Shown piece by piece: positions 19,189 through 30,769 of a stretch of DNA of 64,000 nucleotides; position 1 is the first letter of the stretch, and each line of letters begins with the position of its first letter. The stretch is from NCBI RefSeq assembly GCF_022701295.1, contig NZ_CP033204.1:1736001-1800000 (forward strand), written 5' to 3'. A program made the translations under genes and the position numbers. Below the pieces are notes generated by a model. It was given only the letters and a program-made list of their open reading frames with translations. It made no database searches and was not told the DNA's origin. The DNA comes from Sphingopyxis sp. YF1 (GTDB lineage: Bacteria; Pseudomonadota; Alphaproteobacteria; Sphingomonadales; Sphingomonadaceae).

Positions 19189-20643
19189 GTGGCAACCGAA
19201 AATCAAGCAATCGCAGGCGAAGCGACCGGCGCCGACGTGGTGACGCGTTTCGCGCCCTCGCCCACCGGATATCTCCATATCGGCGGCGCGCGCACCGCGC
19301 TGTTCAACTGGCTGTTCGCGCGCCATCATGGCGGCAAGTTCCTGCTCCGGATCGAGGACACCGACCGTGCACGCTCGACCGACGCCGCGATCGACGCGAT
19401 CCTCGACGGCATGCGCTGGCTCGACCTCGATTGGGACGGCGACACCGTGTACCAGTTCGCGCGCGCCGACCGTCACGCCGCGGTTGCGAACGAGCTGCTC
19501 GCGAAGGGCGAAGCCTATCGCTGCTATCTGACGCAGGACGAGCTTGCCGCGATGCGCGCCGAGGCACAGGAAAAGCGCCTGCCCTTCCGCGTCCGCAGCC
19601 CCTGGCGCGACCGCACCGACGGCGATCCCGCCGCGCCGCACGTCATCCGCCTGCGCGCGCCGCAGGAGGGCGCAGTGACCATCGCCGACAAGGTGCAGGG
19701 TGACGTCACCGTCCAGAACGCCGAACTCGACGACTTCATCCTGCTGCGCAGCGACGGCACCCCGACCTACATGCTCAGCGTCGTTGTCGACGACAACGAC
19801 ATGGGGGTGACGCACGTCATCCGCGGCGACGACCATCTCAACAACGCCTTTCGCCAGCTCGGGCTGATCCGCGCGATGGGCTGGCGCGAGCCCGTCTATG
19901 CGCACGTCCCGCTGATCCACGGCGCCGACGGCGCCAAGCTGTCGAAACGCCATGGTGCGCTCGGGGTCGACGCCTATCGCGACGAAATGGGCTATCTGCC
20001 CGAGGCGGTGAACAATTACCTCCTCCGCCTCGGCTGGGGGCATGGCGACGACGAGATCATCAGCCGCACGCAGGCGATCGAGTGGTTCGGGCTCGACAAT
20101 GTCGGCCGTTCGCCGTCGCGCTTCGATTTCAAGAAGCTTGAGAATCTCAACGGCCATTATCTGCGCGAGGCCGACGATGTCCGACTCGCCGCGATCGTCG
20201 CTCCAATGGTCGCGAAGCTGATCGGGCGTGACGTCACGCCCGCCGAAAAGGATCTGCTCGCGGCGGCGATGCCCGCGCTCAAGCCGCGCGCCAAGACGCT
20301 GCACGAGATCGCCGACGGCGCGACCTTCCTCTTCGTTCCCGACCCGCTGGTGATGGACGAAAAGGCGGCGCAGGTGCTAAGGGATGCGCCGGAGGGATTG
20401 CTCGCGTCGGTCACCGACCGCTTGCGGGCCCTGCCGACATGGTCGCAGGAAACGGTGGAGGCCGCGGTTCGCGAGGAAAGCGAAGCGGCCGGCGTCGGGC
20501 TCGGGAAACTGGCCCAGCCGCTGCGGGCGGCCCTGACCGGGCGCACCGTATCGCCGGGAATTTTCGACGTATTGCTGCTGCTCGGCCGCGATACCAGCCT
20601 GGCGCGACTTGACGCAGCGCACAATTATCCGGCAGGGGCCTGA
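19189..20643 (+). CDS. gltX: Glutamate--tRNA ligase
   Basis: Class I synthetase for tRNA-Glu. The N terminus [17 protein letters not shown] holds the HIGH-type signature, and AKLSKRHGA is the KMSKS equivalent. I take the GTG at 19189 (VATENQ..., 484 residues) because AGAGG lies five bases before it; an in-frame GTG at 19174 would add five residues but has no ribosome-binding site. Many alphaproteobacteria carry two GltX copies, one charging tRNA-Gln, so the tRNA specificity should not be assumed. gltA follows 38 bases downstream, a conserved pairing. Confidence 0.94.
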   Translation: MATENQAIAGEATGADVVTRFAPSPTGYLHIGGARTALFNWLFARHHGGKFLLRIEDTDRARSTDAAIDAILDGMRWLDLDWDGDTVYQFARADRHAAVANELLAKGEAYRCYLTQDELAAMRAEAQEKRLPFRVRSPWRDRTDGDPAAPHVIRLRAPQEGAVTIADKVQGDVTVQNAELDDFILLRSDGTPTYMLSVVVDDNDMGVTHVIRGDDHLNNAFRQLGLIRAMGWREPVYAHVPLIHGADGAKLSKRHGALGVDAYRDEMGYLPEAVNNYLLRLGWGHGDDEIISRTQAIEWFGLDNVGRSPSRFDFKKLENLNGHYLREADDVRLAAIVAPMVAKLIGRDVTPAEKDLLAAAMPALKPRAKTLHEIADGATFLFVPDPLVMDEKAAQVLRDAPEGLLASVTDRLRALPTWSQETVEAAVREESEAAGVGLGKLAQPLRAALTGRTVSPGIFDVLLLLGRDTSLARLDAAHNYPAGA

Positions 20644-20681
20644 GCACCAAAGGCTCCCGCCGTCAGTACAGGGGAAGAAGC

Positions 20682-21965
20682 ATGACCGAGACCGCAAAAA
20701 TCACCCTGGGCGACACGACCGTCGACAATCCGGTGCTCAAGGGCACGGTCGGCCCCGATGTCGTCGATATCCGCAAATTCTATGCCCAGACCGGGGCCTT
20801 TACCTACGATCCGGGCTTCACCTCGACCGCGAGCTGCGAATCGCAGCTGACCTATATCGACGGCGACGAAGGCGTCCTGCTCCACCGCGGTTACGCGATC
20901 GGCGACCTCGCCGAACATTCGAGCTTCATGGAAGTCTGCCATCTGCTGCTCAACGGTGAACTGCCGAGCGCCGACGAACTGGCCACGTTCGAAAACACGA
21001 TCACCCGCCACACGATGCTGAACGAACAGCTCGCGACCTTCTACCGCGGGTTCCGCCGCGACGCGCATCCGATGGCGGTGATGTGCGGCGTCGTCGGCGC
21101 GCTCAGCGCCTTCTATCCCGATTCGACCGAAATCCACGATCCGCGCCAGCGCATGATCGCCAGCCACCGGCTGATCGCGAAAATGCCGACGATCGCGGCG
21201 ATGGCGTATAAATATTCGGTCGGCCAGCCCTTCGTCTATCCCGACAACAACCTCAGCTACACCGGCAATTTCCTCCGCATGACCTTCAGCGTCCCTGCCG
21301 AGGAATATGAGGTCAACCCGGTCGTCGAGCGCGCGCTCGACCGCATCTTCATCCTCCACGCCGATCATGAGCAGAACGCGTCGACCTCGACCGTCCGCCT
21401 CGCCGGTTCGTCGGGCGCCAATCCGTTCGCGTGCATCGCGGCGGGCATCGCCTGCCTGTGGGGTCCGGCGCATGGCGGCGCGAACGAGGCCGCGCTCAAC
21501 ATGCTGCGCGAAATCGGCCGCCCCGAGCGCATTCCCGAATATATCGCGCGCGCCAAGGACAAGGACGATCCGTTCCGCCTGATGGGCTTCGGCCACCGCG
21601 TCTATAAGAACTATGATCCGCGCGCGACCGTGATGCAGAAAACCGTGCGCGAAGTGTTCGACGCGCTCAAGGTCAACGACCCGGTGTTCGAAGTCGCGCT
21701 GCAGCTCGAGGAAATGGCGCTCAACGATCCCTATTTCATCGAAAAGAAGCTGTTCCCGAACGTCGATTTCTATTCGGGCGTCATCCTGTCGGCGATCGGT
21801 TTCCCGACGACGATGTTCACCGCACTCTTCGCGCTCGCCCGCACCGTCGGCTGGGTCGCGCAGTGGAACGAAATGATCTCGGACCCCGCGCAGAAGATCG
21901 GCCGCCCGCGCCAGCTCTACACCGGCCCGACGCAGCGGCCCTATGTTCCGGTCGGCCAGCGCTGA
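20682..21965 (+). CDS. gltA: Citrate synthase (type I/II hexameric bacterial form)
   Basis: Condenses acetyl-CoA and oxaloacetate at the entry of the TCA cycle. It has 427 residues, the normal length. Active-site segments are [24 protein letters not shown] and the catalytic-Asp-bearing [14 protein letters not shown], with R-rich [15 protein letters not shown] tail residues. The start ATG is preceded by GGGGAAG. A strong intrinsic terminator follows the stop codon at 21991, so gltX-gltA probably ends here. Confidence 0.97.
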   Translation: MTETAKITLGDTTVDNPVLKGTVGPDVVDIRKFYAQTGAFTYDPGFTSTASCESQLTYIDGDEGVLLHRGYAIGDLAEHSSFMEVCHLLLNGELPSADELATFENTITRHTMLNEQLATFYRGFRRDAHPMAVMCGVVGALSAFYPDSTEIHDPRQRMIASHRLIAKMPTIAAMAYKYSVGQPFVYPDNNLSYTGNFLRMTFSVPAEEYEVNPVVERALDRIFILHADHEQNASTSTVRLAGSSGANPFACIAAGIACLWGPAHGGANEAALNMLREIGRPERIPEYIARAKDKDDPFRLMGFGHRVYKNYDPRATVMQKTVREVFDALKVNDPVFEVALQLEEMALNDPYFIEKKLFPNVDFYSGVILSAIGFPTTMFTALFALARTVGWVAQWNEMISDPAQKIGRPRQLYTGPTQRPYVPVGQR

Positions 21966-21990
21966 TCCGGCGAAAGACGAAAACGAGAAA

Positions 21991-22015
21991 GGGGCCGGTT
22001 TCCGGCCCCTTTTTT
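21991..22015 (+). terminator. Intrinsic terminator of gltA
   Basis: Perfect 8-base-pair stem GGGGCCGG / CCGGCCCC with a TTT loop, followed directly by six T residues, 25 bases after the gltA stop. This is one of the clearest rho-independent terminators in the window. Confidence 0.93.
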
Positions 22016-22063
22016 GTGCGTGATGGCGATGGCCGATAACGACGGGTTGCGGACATCGGAAAT

Positions 22064-22211
22064 CCTCCCTGTGGCCGCAGGCCATGGGGAGGGGGACCGC
22101 TCGCGCAGCGAGTGGTGGAGGGGCCGCAAGGCCGCGCGACACCTGACGGCGTCGGCCCCTCCGTCAGCGCTTCGCGCTGCCACCTCCCCATCGCTGCGCG
22201 ACAGGGAGGAT
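22064..22211. repeat. Repeat element A, copy 2 (imperfect palindrome)
   Basis: Outer arms CCTCCCTGTGGCCGCAGGCC and the matching CGCGACAGGGAGG, inner arms ATGGGGAGG / CCTCCCCAT and GGAGGGGCCG / CGGCCCCTCC. Same layout and many identical stretches as 14097-14235. Confidence 0.75.
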
Positions 22212-22251
22212 TTGGACATCCGCCAACGGCCGTTAGTCGCCGATAGAGATG

Positions 22252-22360
22252 CGCACCCCGGCGAAAGCCGGGGCCCAGAATGCCGACACGAACCCGGCGT
22301 GTTTCTGCAATCGACCCCGGCTTTCGCCGGGGCGCACGGCGGCTTGGATTCGGTCATTTT
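22252..22360 (+). repeat. Repeat element B, copy 2
   Basis: Reverse complement of the unit at 14293-14404. Shared segments include CCCCGGCGAAAGCCGGGG, GGCCCAGAATGCCG, CACGAACCCGGCGT and GGATTCGGTCATTT, with only scattered differences. Confidence 0.8.
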
Positions 22361-22364
22361 TCGT

Positions 22365-22443
22365 CGTCATCCCGGCGAAGGCCGGGATCTCACCGGTGCA
22401 TCATGGCTTGCAGGGCGGGATCCCGGCCTTCGCCGGGATGACG
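22365..22443. repeat. Long perfect inverted repeat (CGTCATCCCGGCG family)
   Basis: Arms of 25 bases, beginning CGTCATCCCGGCGAAGGCC at 22365 and ending with its exact complement at 22443, around a loop of about 29 bases. A degenerate relative (GTCATCCCGGACTTGATCC) lies at 63327-63397. Confidence 0.8.
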
Positions 22444-22502
22444 GAGAATGGACACGGTCCACTCCCCACCCCAAAGCCGACGAGACCGGGCACCCGCGCG
22501 AG

Positions 22503-23876
22503 TCAATCGCGCGCCGGCAAGCTCAGCGTGAAGCGTGCGCCCTGCCCAGGTGCGCTGTCGATGGTCAGGTCGCCCTCCATCGCACGCGCCAGACGGCGGG
22601 CGATATAGAGGCCCAGCCCCGAACCGCCGCTGTCGGTGCGGCCGAGCCGTTCGAACTTCTCGAACACCACCGCCTGCTGATCGGCGGCGATCCCCTGTCC
22701 CTGGTCGGCGACGGTAACCATCGCGCGATCGCCCTGCCGGTCGAGGCGGATCCAGATCAGCGAATCGTCGGGCGAGTAACGGATCGCATTGCCGAGCAGG
22801 TTGAGCAGCACCTGCAGCACGCGGCGGAATTCGCCCGTTGCGGGCATCTTGTCGTCGACCGGCGGCGCGTCGATGCGGATGCCCTTTTCCTCGGCCTTCA
22901 TGCCGAGCAGCCCCACCGCGCGCCGCGCAAGGTCGCCGAGGTCGATCTCGTCGCGCGCCGCCTTGAACCCGGGGCGTTCGATATTCTGGAGGTCGGCGAG
23001 GTCGTCGACCAGCCCGAGCAGGTGGCGCCCGGCGTGGGCGATGTCGCCGGCGTAGCGGGCATAATCGGCGCGGATCGGCCCTTCGAACTGGCCCGATATC
23101 GTCTCGGCGGTGGCGATGATCCGCGCGAGCGGCCCGCGCAGCGCGCCGTCGATGCGGCGACCGAAGGCGGGATCGGACAGCGGCAGCGACCCGAAGGCCG
23201 GGTCGGCGAGGGTCGCGGGCGCCGCGGCGGCGCGCGCTTCGACGTCGGGCAGCGCGGTGCCGCGAAAACCGGCAAAGCCGCCGGCGGCATCGAAGCGCGG
23301 CTCGCCCGCAAGGCTCATCGCCAGCGGCCCGGTGCCGCCTTCGACGCGCACCCGCTGCCCCGCGAAACGCGCCTGACGCGCCAGCGCCTTCAGCACCGCG
23401 AAACGCCCCTCGCCGTCGGGTTGCAGTTCGAACAGCTCGGACAGCGAACGCCCTTCCCAACCGGTCGGCACCGGCGCCGCCTCGCGGCCCGCGCGCAGCG
23501 CGATCAGGCGCAGCTGGACGTCGCTTTCCCAGATCCACGCCTGCGGCGACGCGACCGCGGCTTCAGTGACCGGCGGGATTTGCGGCTGGACGATCGGCTG
23601 CGTCCGCCAGTCGCTGATCTCGATCGTCGCCCCGTCGGCATCGGGGACGATCCGCACCAGCGCATGGATGTCGCTATGGTCGTCGGCGGCGATCAGCGGC
23701 CGGTTGATCTCGCGCTGAAGCCGCTGCGACAGCGCGACCAGTCGCGCCAGATTGGGCAGCGCGAGCGGCTTGCCCGCCGCCGACCCCGCGCGCCGCTGCA
23801 GCCGGATCAGCGGCGCGTCACCGCTGACCAGCAGCCCGGCCCGGTCGATCCGGCCGCGGACGATCCGTTCGCTCAT
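22503..23876 (-). CDS. PAS-containing sensor histidine kinase homologue lacking the phospho-acceptor histidine
   Basis: 457 residues from ATG 23876, without transmembrane segments. Residues about 110-215 look like a PAS domain (GWEGRSLSELF, ending GFRGTALPDVE). The dimerisation/H-box region reads DGALRGPLARI at 243-253, where histidine kinases have SHELRTPLxxI, so the acceptor His is Gly244. The ATPase domain is intact: N box LLNLLGNAIRYSP (357-369), DQGQG (391-395), FEKFERLGR and GGSGLGLYIA (417-426). It may bind ATP and act as a pseudokinase. Coupled to the upstream unknown gene by ATGA; no response regulator is adjacent. Confidence 0.8.
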   Translation of the reverse strand: MSERIVRGRIDRAGLLVSGDAPLIRLQRRAGSAAGKPLALPNLARLVALSQRLQREINRPLIAADDHSDIHALVRIVPDADGATIEISDWRTQPIVQPQIPPVTEAAVASPQAWIWESDVQLRLIALRAGREAAPVPTGWEGRSLSELFELQPDGEGRFAVLKALARQARFAGQRVRVEGGTGPLAMSLAGEPRFDAAGGFAGFRGTALPDVEARAAAAPATLADPAFGSLPLSDPAFGRRIDGALRGPLARIIATAETISGQFEGPIRADYARYAGDIAHAGRHLLGLVDDLADLQNIERPGFKAARDEIDLGDLARRAVGLLGMKAEEKGIRIDAPPVDDKMPATGEFRRVLQVLLNLLGNAIRYSPDDSLIWIRLDRQGDRAMVTVADQGQGIAADQQAVVFEKFERLGRTDSGGSGLGLYIARRLARAMEGDLTIDSAPGQGARFTLSLPARD

Positions 23877-24775
23877 CGCGGTCCGCCTTCGGCGCTCGCA
23901 ACCGCGCGATTGGCAAGCATCGCAAGCGATCCTTCGAGCGGCGCCAGCGCGCCGTGGTCGCGCAGGATCGGCGCGAGCAGCGGTGCAAGCTGCGCCGGCT
24001 CGGCGGTGAGCAGCGCAAGCGCCATGGCATCGTAGCGATAGCGGTGCACCGTCGCGACGAGCGCGATCAGCGCGGTCCAGTCGTGGCGCACGATCGCGTC
24101 GCCGGCGGCGCCCGCCAGCGCGTCGGCATCGGCGAATGCGGCATGATAGGCCGCCGCCGCGCGGTCGATCCCGCGATCGGGCGCATGCGCCGCCAACGCC
24201 GCGCGCACCGCCTCGCCAAGCCGCGCGGCTTCGGCCCCGTCGGTGCCCGCGCGCAGCAGCCGCCATGCCGCCACGTCGAGCAACAGCGTGCGGAGCAGCT
24301 CGGGTTCGAGATCGTCGATCGCGATGCATGGATGCCCGAGCGCGTCGAACCGGCGGCGATCGGCGATCTGGAGGTCAAGGTAGGCGCGCGCGGCATCCGA
24401 GAGCGGGGCCGCGGCAACCGGCGGCGCGACGTCGGCCCCGGTAACATCCTCGGCAGGCGGCGGCGCGTCGCCGCCCGGCTGTTCGCGCCAACGATGCTCC
24501 TCGCCGCGCGCGAAGCAGAGCCCAGCCAACTGCGCGGCGGCGGGCACGCCCGCTTCGCTCCAGTCGTGCCACAGCGCGGCCGAATCGGCGGTGCAGCCCA
24601 GCCGGTCGGCAACATCGGCGACCAGTCGCCGCGCGATCCCCAACGCCAGCGCACGCTGCTCGTCGGACAATCGTGGTGCGCCCGGCGCCCCCAGATATTC
24701 CGCCGTTTCCGCAAGGCACGCCGACAGCGCCGGGTTCACCGACGCCAGCTGCGAAAAGAGAGAAGGCTGCACCAT
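23873..24775 (-). CDS. Unknown alanine-rich helical protein, coupled to the histidine-less kinase
   Basis: 300-residue protein I do not recognise. It is alanine/leucine/aspartate-rich and predicted almost entirely helical, soluble, with no signal peptide, and a Pro/Ala linker near residues 105-125 splits it into an N-terminal part (LSDEQRALALGIARRLVADVADRL) and a C-terminal part with several short helical repeats. Its stop overlaps the kinase start (ATGA), so the two products are probably made together and may interact. A sensory or partner-switch role is only a guess from context. Start ATG at 24775; the next upstream gene ends 60 bases away. Confidence 0.6.
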   Translation of the reverse strand: MVQPSLFSQLASVNPALSACLAETAEYLGAPGAPRLSDEQRALALGIARRLVADVADRLGCTADSAALWHDWSEAGVPAAAQLAGLCFARGEEHRWREQPGGDAPPPAEDVTGADVAPPVAAAPLSDAARAYLDLQIADRRRFDALGHPCIAIDDLEPELLRTLLLDVAAWRLLRAGTDGAEAARLGEAVRAALAAHAPDRGIDRAAAAYHAAFADADALAGAAGDAIVRHDWTALIALVATVHRYRYDAMALALLTAEPAQLAPLLAPILRDHGALAPLEGSLAMLANRAVASAEGGPR

Positions 24776-24835
24776 GTCAGCGCGCGATAGCAGTTTGGCG
24801 TTAATGCGCTCTAAACCTTGAACGTCTTTGTTTTG

Positions 24836-26047
24836 TCATGCCTCGGGGCGGTGTGCGAGGCGCAGCCAGAGCAGTATCTGGAACAGGCCGAGCAGCGGCA
24901 GGATCGCAAACATCAGCGGGGCAAGCCCGAACAGCAGCGCCGGTGCCAGCATGATCCACGCCTGATCGGCGTCGGGGAGCAGCCAGTGAAAGCGCCGCCG
25001 TTCGCCTGAATCCTCGTACAGCCAGCGCGCGAGCAGGATCGTCGCCGCCAGGCACGGCGCCAGCGCGGCTTCCGCAAAGGGCGGCATGTCGTGTCCCTCG
25101 CCGCCCAGCGCGACGAGCCAGGGAAAGGCGCCGAGCAGCAGCCAGGCAAAGGTGCGGATGACGGCGCGCACGCGGTCCTGCGCCGCGCTTTCGGCGCGAA
25201 AGGCGGACAGGAAGCGCATCGCGGCGAGCCCCAGCCCGCCGAAGACCGCGAGCAGCGCTCCGGCGGCGGCAAGCCCGCTTGCCGCGAGCAGCGCGACGCC
25301 GACCCACAGCAGGCCGGTGACATAGGGCAGATAGCGCGCGGTCGCGGGTGACCTGACGAGCAGTGGTCCCGCGAGCCGCACCAGCGGCATCATGATCGCC
25401 GACCGCCCCAGCCCCATGCCGCCATATTCGGTGCGTTGCAGGCTCGACTGCTCGATCAGCGCCGCGGTCGGCCGGTCGGCGACGATCGCGATCTCGCCCT
25501 GTTCGAACAGCGCCGGCTCGCAATAGAGGCGCCGCGCCTCGGCCTGCACCGCCATGCGCAGCAGCGTCAGGATCATGTCCCATTCGCCCGGCATGCTGGC
25601 GAGTTCGCGGACCATATGGTCCGAAATGCTGGCGAGCCCGCCCCAGCGCCGCGTCGCGTCGATCCGCTCGAATCCCTGCGTCAGCACCGTGTCGCCGGTG
25701 ACGAGGATCGCAGGCGAACCCGGTTTGGCGATCGCCGCATAGTGCGTCCCGCCCGCGCGCAGCCCGTCGGCGACGAGGATGATCCGGTCGTCGCCGGCGA
25801 CCAGCGCGACGAGGTCGGCGGCGGCGCGCACCGGGGTCACTTTCATCCCGCGGCGGCGGATGCGATCGAGCGTGGTCAACAGGTCGGCGGGTACCGCGCC
25901 CACCGCGACGGCGACATGCGTCACCCCGACGTCGGCCAGCCGGCTCGCCTGCCGCTCGATCAAGGTCTCGCCGGCCACCGTGACGAGCGCGCGCAGCCCG
26001 CCGTCGGGCAGCGTTTCGCTGGCGCCGATCAGCGCGATCAGGGCCAT
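24836..26047 (-). CDS. Unknown protein: nucleotidyltransferase-like N terminus fused to a multi-helix membrane domain
   Basis: 403 residues in two halves. Residues 1-180 resemble a Rossmann-type sugar or alcohol-phosphate nucleotidyltransferase (repeated beta-alpha units, ETLIERQASRLADVGV, then DDRIILVADG where such enzymes hold a metal Asp). Residues about 225-400 have about six hydrophobic helices. This is the architecture of inositol-phosphate cytidylyltransferase/CDP-alcohol transferase fusions, but the DGxxAR...GxxxDxxxD motif of CDP-alcohol transferases is absent, and the N-terminal glycine-rich G-x-G-x-R loop is also degenerate (LIGASETLPDGG). The function is unknown. It is divergent from gyrA across 223 bases. 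Confidence 0.6.
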   Translation of the reverse strand: MALIALIGASETLPDGGLRALVTVAGETLIERQASRLADVGVTHVAVAVGAVPADLLTTLDRIRRRGMKVTPVRAAADLVALVAGDDRIILVADGLRAGGTHYAAIAKPGSPAILVTGDTVLTQGFERIDATRRWGGLASISDHMVRELASMPGEWDMILTLLRMAVQAEARRLYCEPALFEQGEIAIVADRPTAALIEQSSLQRTEYGGMGLGRSAIMMPLVRLAGPLLVRSPATARYLPYVTGLLWVGVALLAASGLAAAGALLAVFGGLGLAAMRFLSAFRAESAAQDRVRAVIRTFAWLLLGAFPWLVALGGEGHDMPPFAEAALAPCLAATILLARWLYEDSGERRRFHWLLPDADQAWIMLAPALLFGLAPLMFAILPLLGLFQILLWLRLAHRPEA

Positions 26048-26270
26048 CGGCCGGGGGCGAGCTGCATCATGGTCACCGCGCGACCTTTACGGGCGGTCGG
26101 GCGATTGGCAAGCCCCCGTCGCGGCGGCCCCGCGATGTCGCCGACGGGCGCCCGGCGGCCCGATTTCCGCGATGAAAAAATCCCCCCGAAACCTGCCGAA
26201 TCGCTGGCCTTTCCGCCCCCCTTGGGCTAGGCCCGAAGCATCTTCCGAAACGCAGGAAAAAGGCCGGGTC

Positions 26271-29011
<2,741 letters not shown>

Positions 29012-29015
<4 letters not shown>

Positions 29016-29326
29016 GCGCATCGACGGCCTTCAAGGTGCTGACCCAGCAGCAGTGGGCCGATTTCGAGCGCGAACGCGTGTTCCGCGGCGCACCGGTGGA
29101 TATCGCCGACGGCTATATCCACCTGTCGACCGCGGAGCAGCTCGAAGGCACGATCGCCAAATATTTCGCGGGCCAGAGCGGCCTGATGATCGCCGAGGTG
29201 GACCTGCTCCAGCTCGGCGACGCGATCCGCTGGGAAGCGGCGCGCGGCGGCGACCTGTTCCCGCACATCTACGCCGAGCTGCCGATCCACGCGGTGGTCA
29301 GCCTGCAAAGGCGCGATACCGTCTGA
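29012..29326 (+). CDS. DUF952-family protein
   Basis: 104-residue member of the DUF952 family (often annotated as glutathione S-transferase-like domain, without proof). Recognisable features are the N-terminal FKVLTQQQWADF, the central DGYIHLSTAEQL and C-terminal HIYAELPIHAV. The ATGA overlap with gyrA implies translational coupling; DUF952 genes are commonly found downstream of housekeeping genes in alphaproteobacteria. No biochemical function can be assigned. It converges with ntrC, 27 bases away. Confidence 0.85.
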
Positions 29327-29353
29327 TCCGGGTTTCGAAACCGCCCGCCCCGC

Positions 29354-30769
29354 TCACACCCGCGCGGGGTCAATATCCAGCTGTCCCAACCGCTTGCGGA
29401 GCGTGTTGCGGTTGATGCCGAGCCGGCGCGCTGCTTCGAGCTGGTTGCCGCGCACGTCGCGCAGCACGCGGCGGAGCAGCGCCGCCTCGACGATCGCCTG
29501 CAGCCGCTCGTGGATCGTGCCGTCATGGTCGCTTGCGAGTTCCTCGCGCGCCCAGTCGTCGATCGCGCGCGCGATCGCGTCCTCGGGCGCGACGATCGAC
29601 ACCGCCCCCGCGCTTTCGTGCAGCACCGCCTCGACGTCGCGCACCGCGACGGTGGTGTCGCGCGAGAGCACCGCGAGACGCTGGACGACGTTCCCGAGTT
29701 CGCGGACGTTGCCGGGCCAGTCATAGCGTTCGAGCATCTGCATCGCCGCGGGGGCGAACTGGCGGTCGGGAAGCCCCGACACGCGCCCCGAATCGACGAA
29801 ATGCCGCACCAGCGCCGCGATGTCGCTGCGCCGGTCGCGCAGCGGCGGCAGCGTCACCGGGATGACGTTGAGCCGGTAGAAAAGGTCCTCGCGGAAACGC
29901 CCGTCGGCGACGAGGCCGCGGATGTCGCGGTGCGTCGCGGCGACGACGCGGACGTCGGCGCGCAGCGCCTGGCTGCCGCCGACGGTCGAATATTCGTTGC
30001 TCTGGAGCACGCGCAGCAGCCGCGTCTGCGCCTCGAGCGGCATGTCGCCGATCTCGTCGAGGAAAAGCGTGCCGCCTGCGGCCTGCTCGAAACGCCCCGC
30101 GCTGCGGCTGTGCGCGCCGGTGAAGGCGCCCTTTTCGTGCCCGAACAACTCGGCCTCGATCAGCTCGCGCGGGATCGCCGCCATGTTGATCGCAACGAAC
30201 GGCCCGCCGCGGCGGAGCCCGGTCGCGTGGATCGCGCGCGCGACGACTTCTTTGCCGGTGCCCGATTCGCCGAGGATCAGCACCGCGAGGTCGTTCGAGG
30301 CGAGCCGCGCGATCGTGCGGTACACCGCCTGCATCGCCGGCGCGCGCCCGACGAGCCCGTGGCTGTCGGCGGCGGCGCTGTCGGGCGCGGCGGCGGGTTC
30401 GGCGCGACGCCGCCCCAGCGCGGCGCGCACGCTGGCGATCAGATCCTCGAGGTCGAAGGGTTTGGGCAGATAATCATAGCTGCCGATCCCGGTTGCGCGC
30501 ACCGCGGTGTCGAGCGTGTTCTGCGCCGACAGCACGATCACCGGCACCTGCGGATCGACCCCCGCGCCGGGGAGCGAGTCGATGCCGTCGCCGTCGGGCA
30601 GCACGACGTCGGTGATGATCAGGTCGGGGCTGTGCGCGGCGAGCCACGCGTTGCGTTCGGCGACGCTGGCCACCGAGGCGAAGACGCCGCACTCCTCGGC
30701 GAGCGTTTCGCGGATGATCAGTGCGATCGTCGGGTCGTCCTCGACGAGCAGGATCGTCTTGCCGTTCAT
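29354..30769 (-). CDS. ntrC: Nitrogen regulation response regulator NtrC (sigma-54 activator)
   Basis: Activates nitrogen-starvation genes with sigma-54. It has 471 residues: receiver domain with D54 (LIITDVVLPDG), AAA+ domain with Walker A GESGTGKE (168-175), intact GAFTGA (214-219, ELFGHEKGAFTGA) and GTLFLDEIGDMP, and a C-terminal Fis-type helix-turn-helix (AARRLGINRNTLRKRL). The intact GAFTGA contrasts with NtrX in this same window. The start overlaps the ntrB stop by four bases, and dusB is coupled upstream. Confidence 0.95.
   Translation of the reverse strand: MNGKTILLVEDDPTIALIIRETLAEECGVFASVASVAERNAWLAAHSPDLIITDVVLPDGDGIDSLPGAGVDPQVPVIVLSAQNTLDTAVRATGIGSYDYLPKPFDLEDLIASVRAALGRRRAEPAAAPDSAAADSHGLVGRAPAMQAVYRTIARLASNDLAVLILGESGTGKEVVARAIHATGLRRGGPFVAINMAAIPRELIEAELFGHEKGAFTGAHSRSAGRFEQAAGGTLFLDEIGDMPLEAQTRLLRVLQSNEYSTVGGSQALRADVRVVAATHRDIRGLVADGRFREDLFYRLNVIPVTLPPLRDRRSDIAALVRHFVDSGRVSGLPDRQFAPAAMQMLERYDWPGNVRELGNVVQRLAVLSRDTTVAVRDVEAVLHESAGAVSIVAPEDAIARAIDDWAREELASDHDGTIHERLQAIVEAALLRRVLRDVRGNQLEAARRLGINRNTLRKRLGQLDIDPARV

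Larger units (their letters stand above)
22016..22502. other. Repeat-filled non-coding gap
   Basis: Between the gltA terminator and the kinase gene there is no supported coding sequence. The gap is almost wholly made of three repeat units (22064-22211, 22252-22360, 22365-22443), two of them also present at 14.1-14.4 kb. Confidence 0.7.

Noticed and set aside
17640..19703. 687-codon open frame opposite comEC
   Set aside because: Translation is Arg/Gln/Pro-rich with no recognisable domain; comEC has clear membrane and Competence-domain features.
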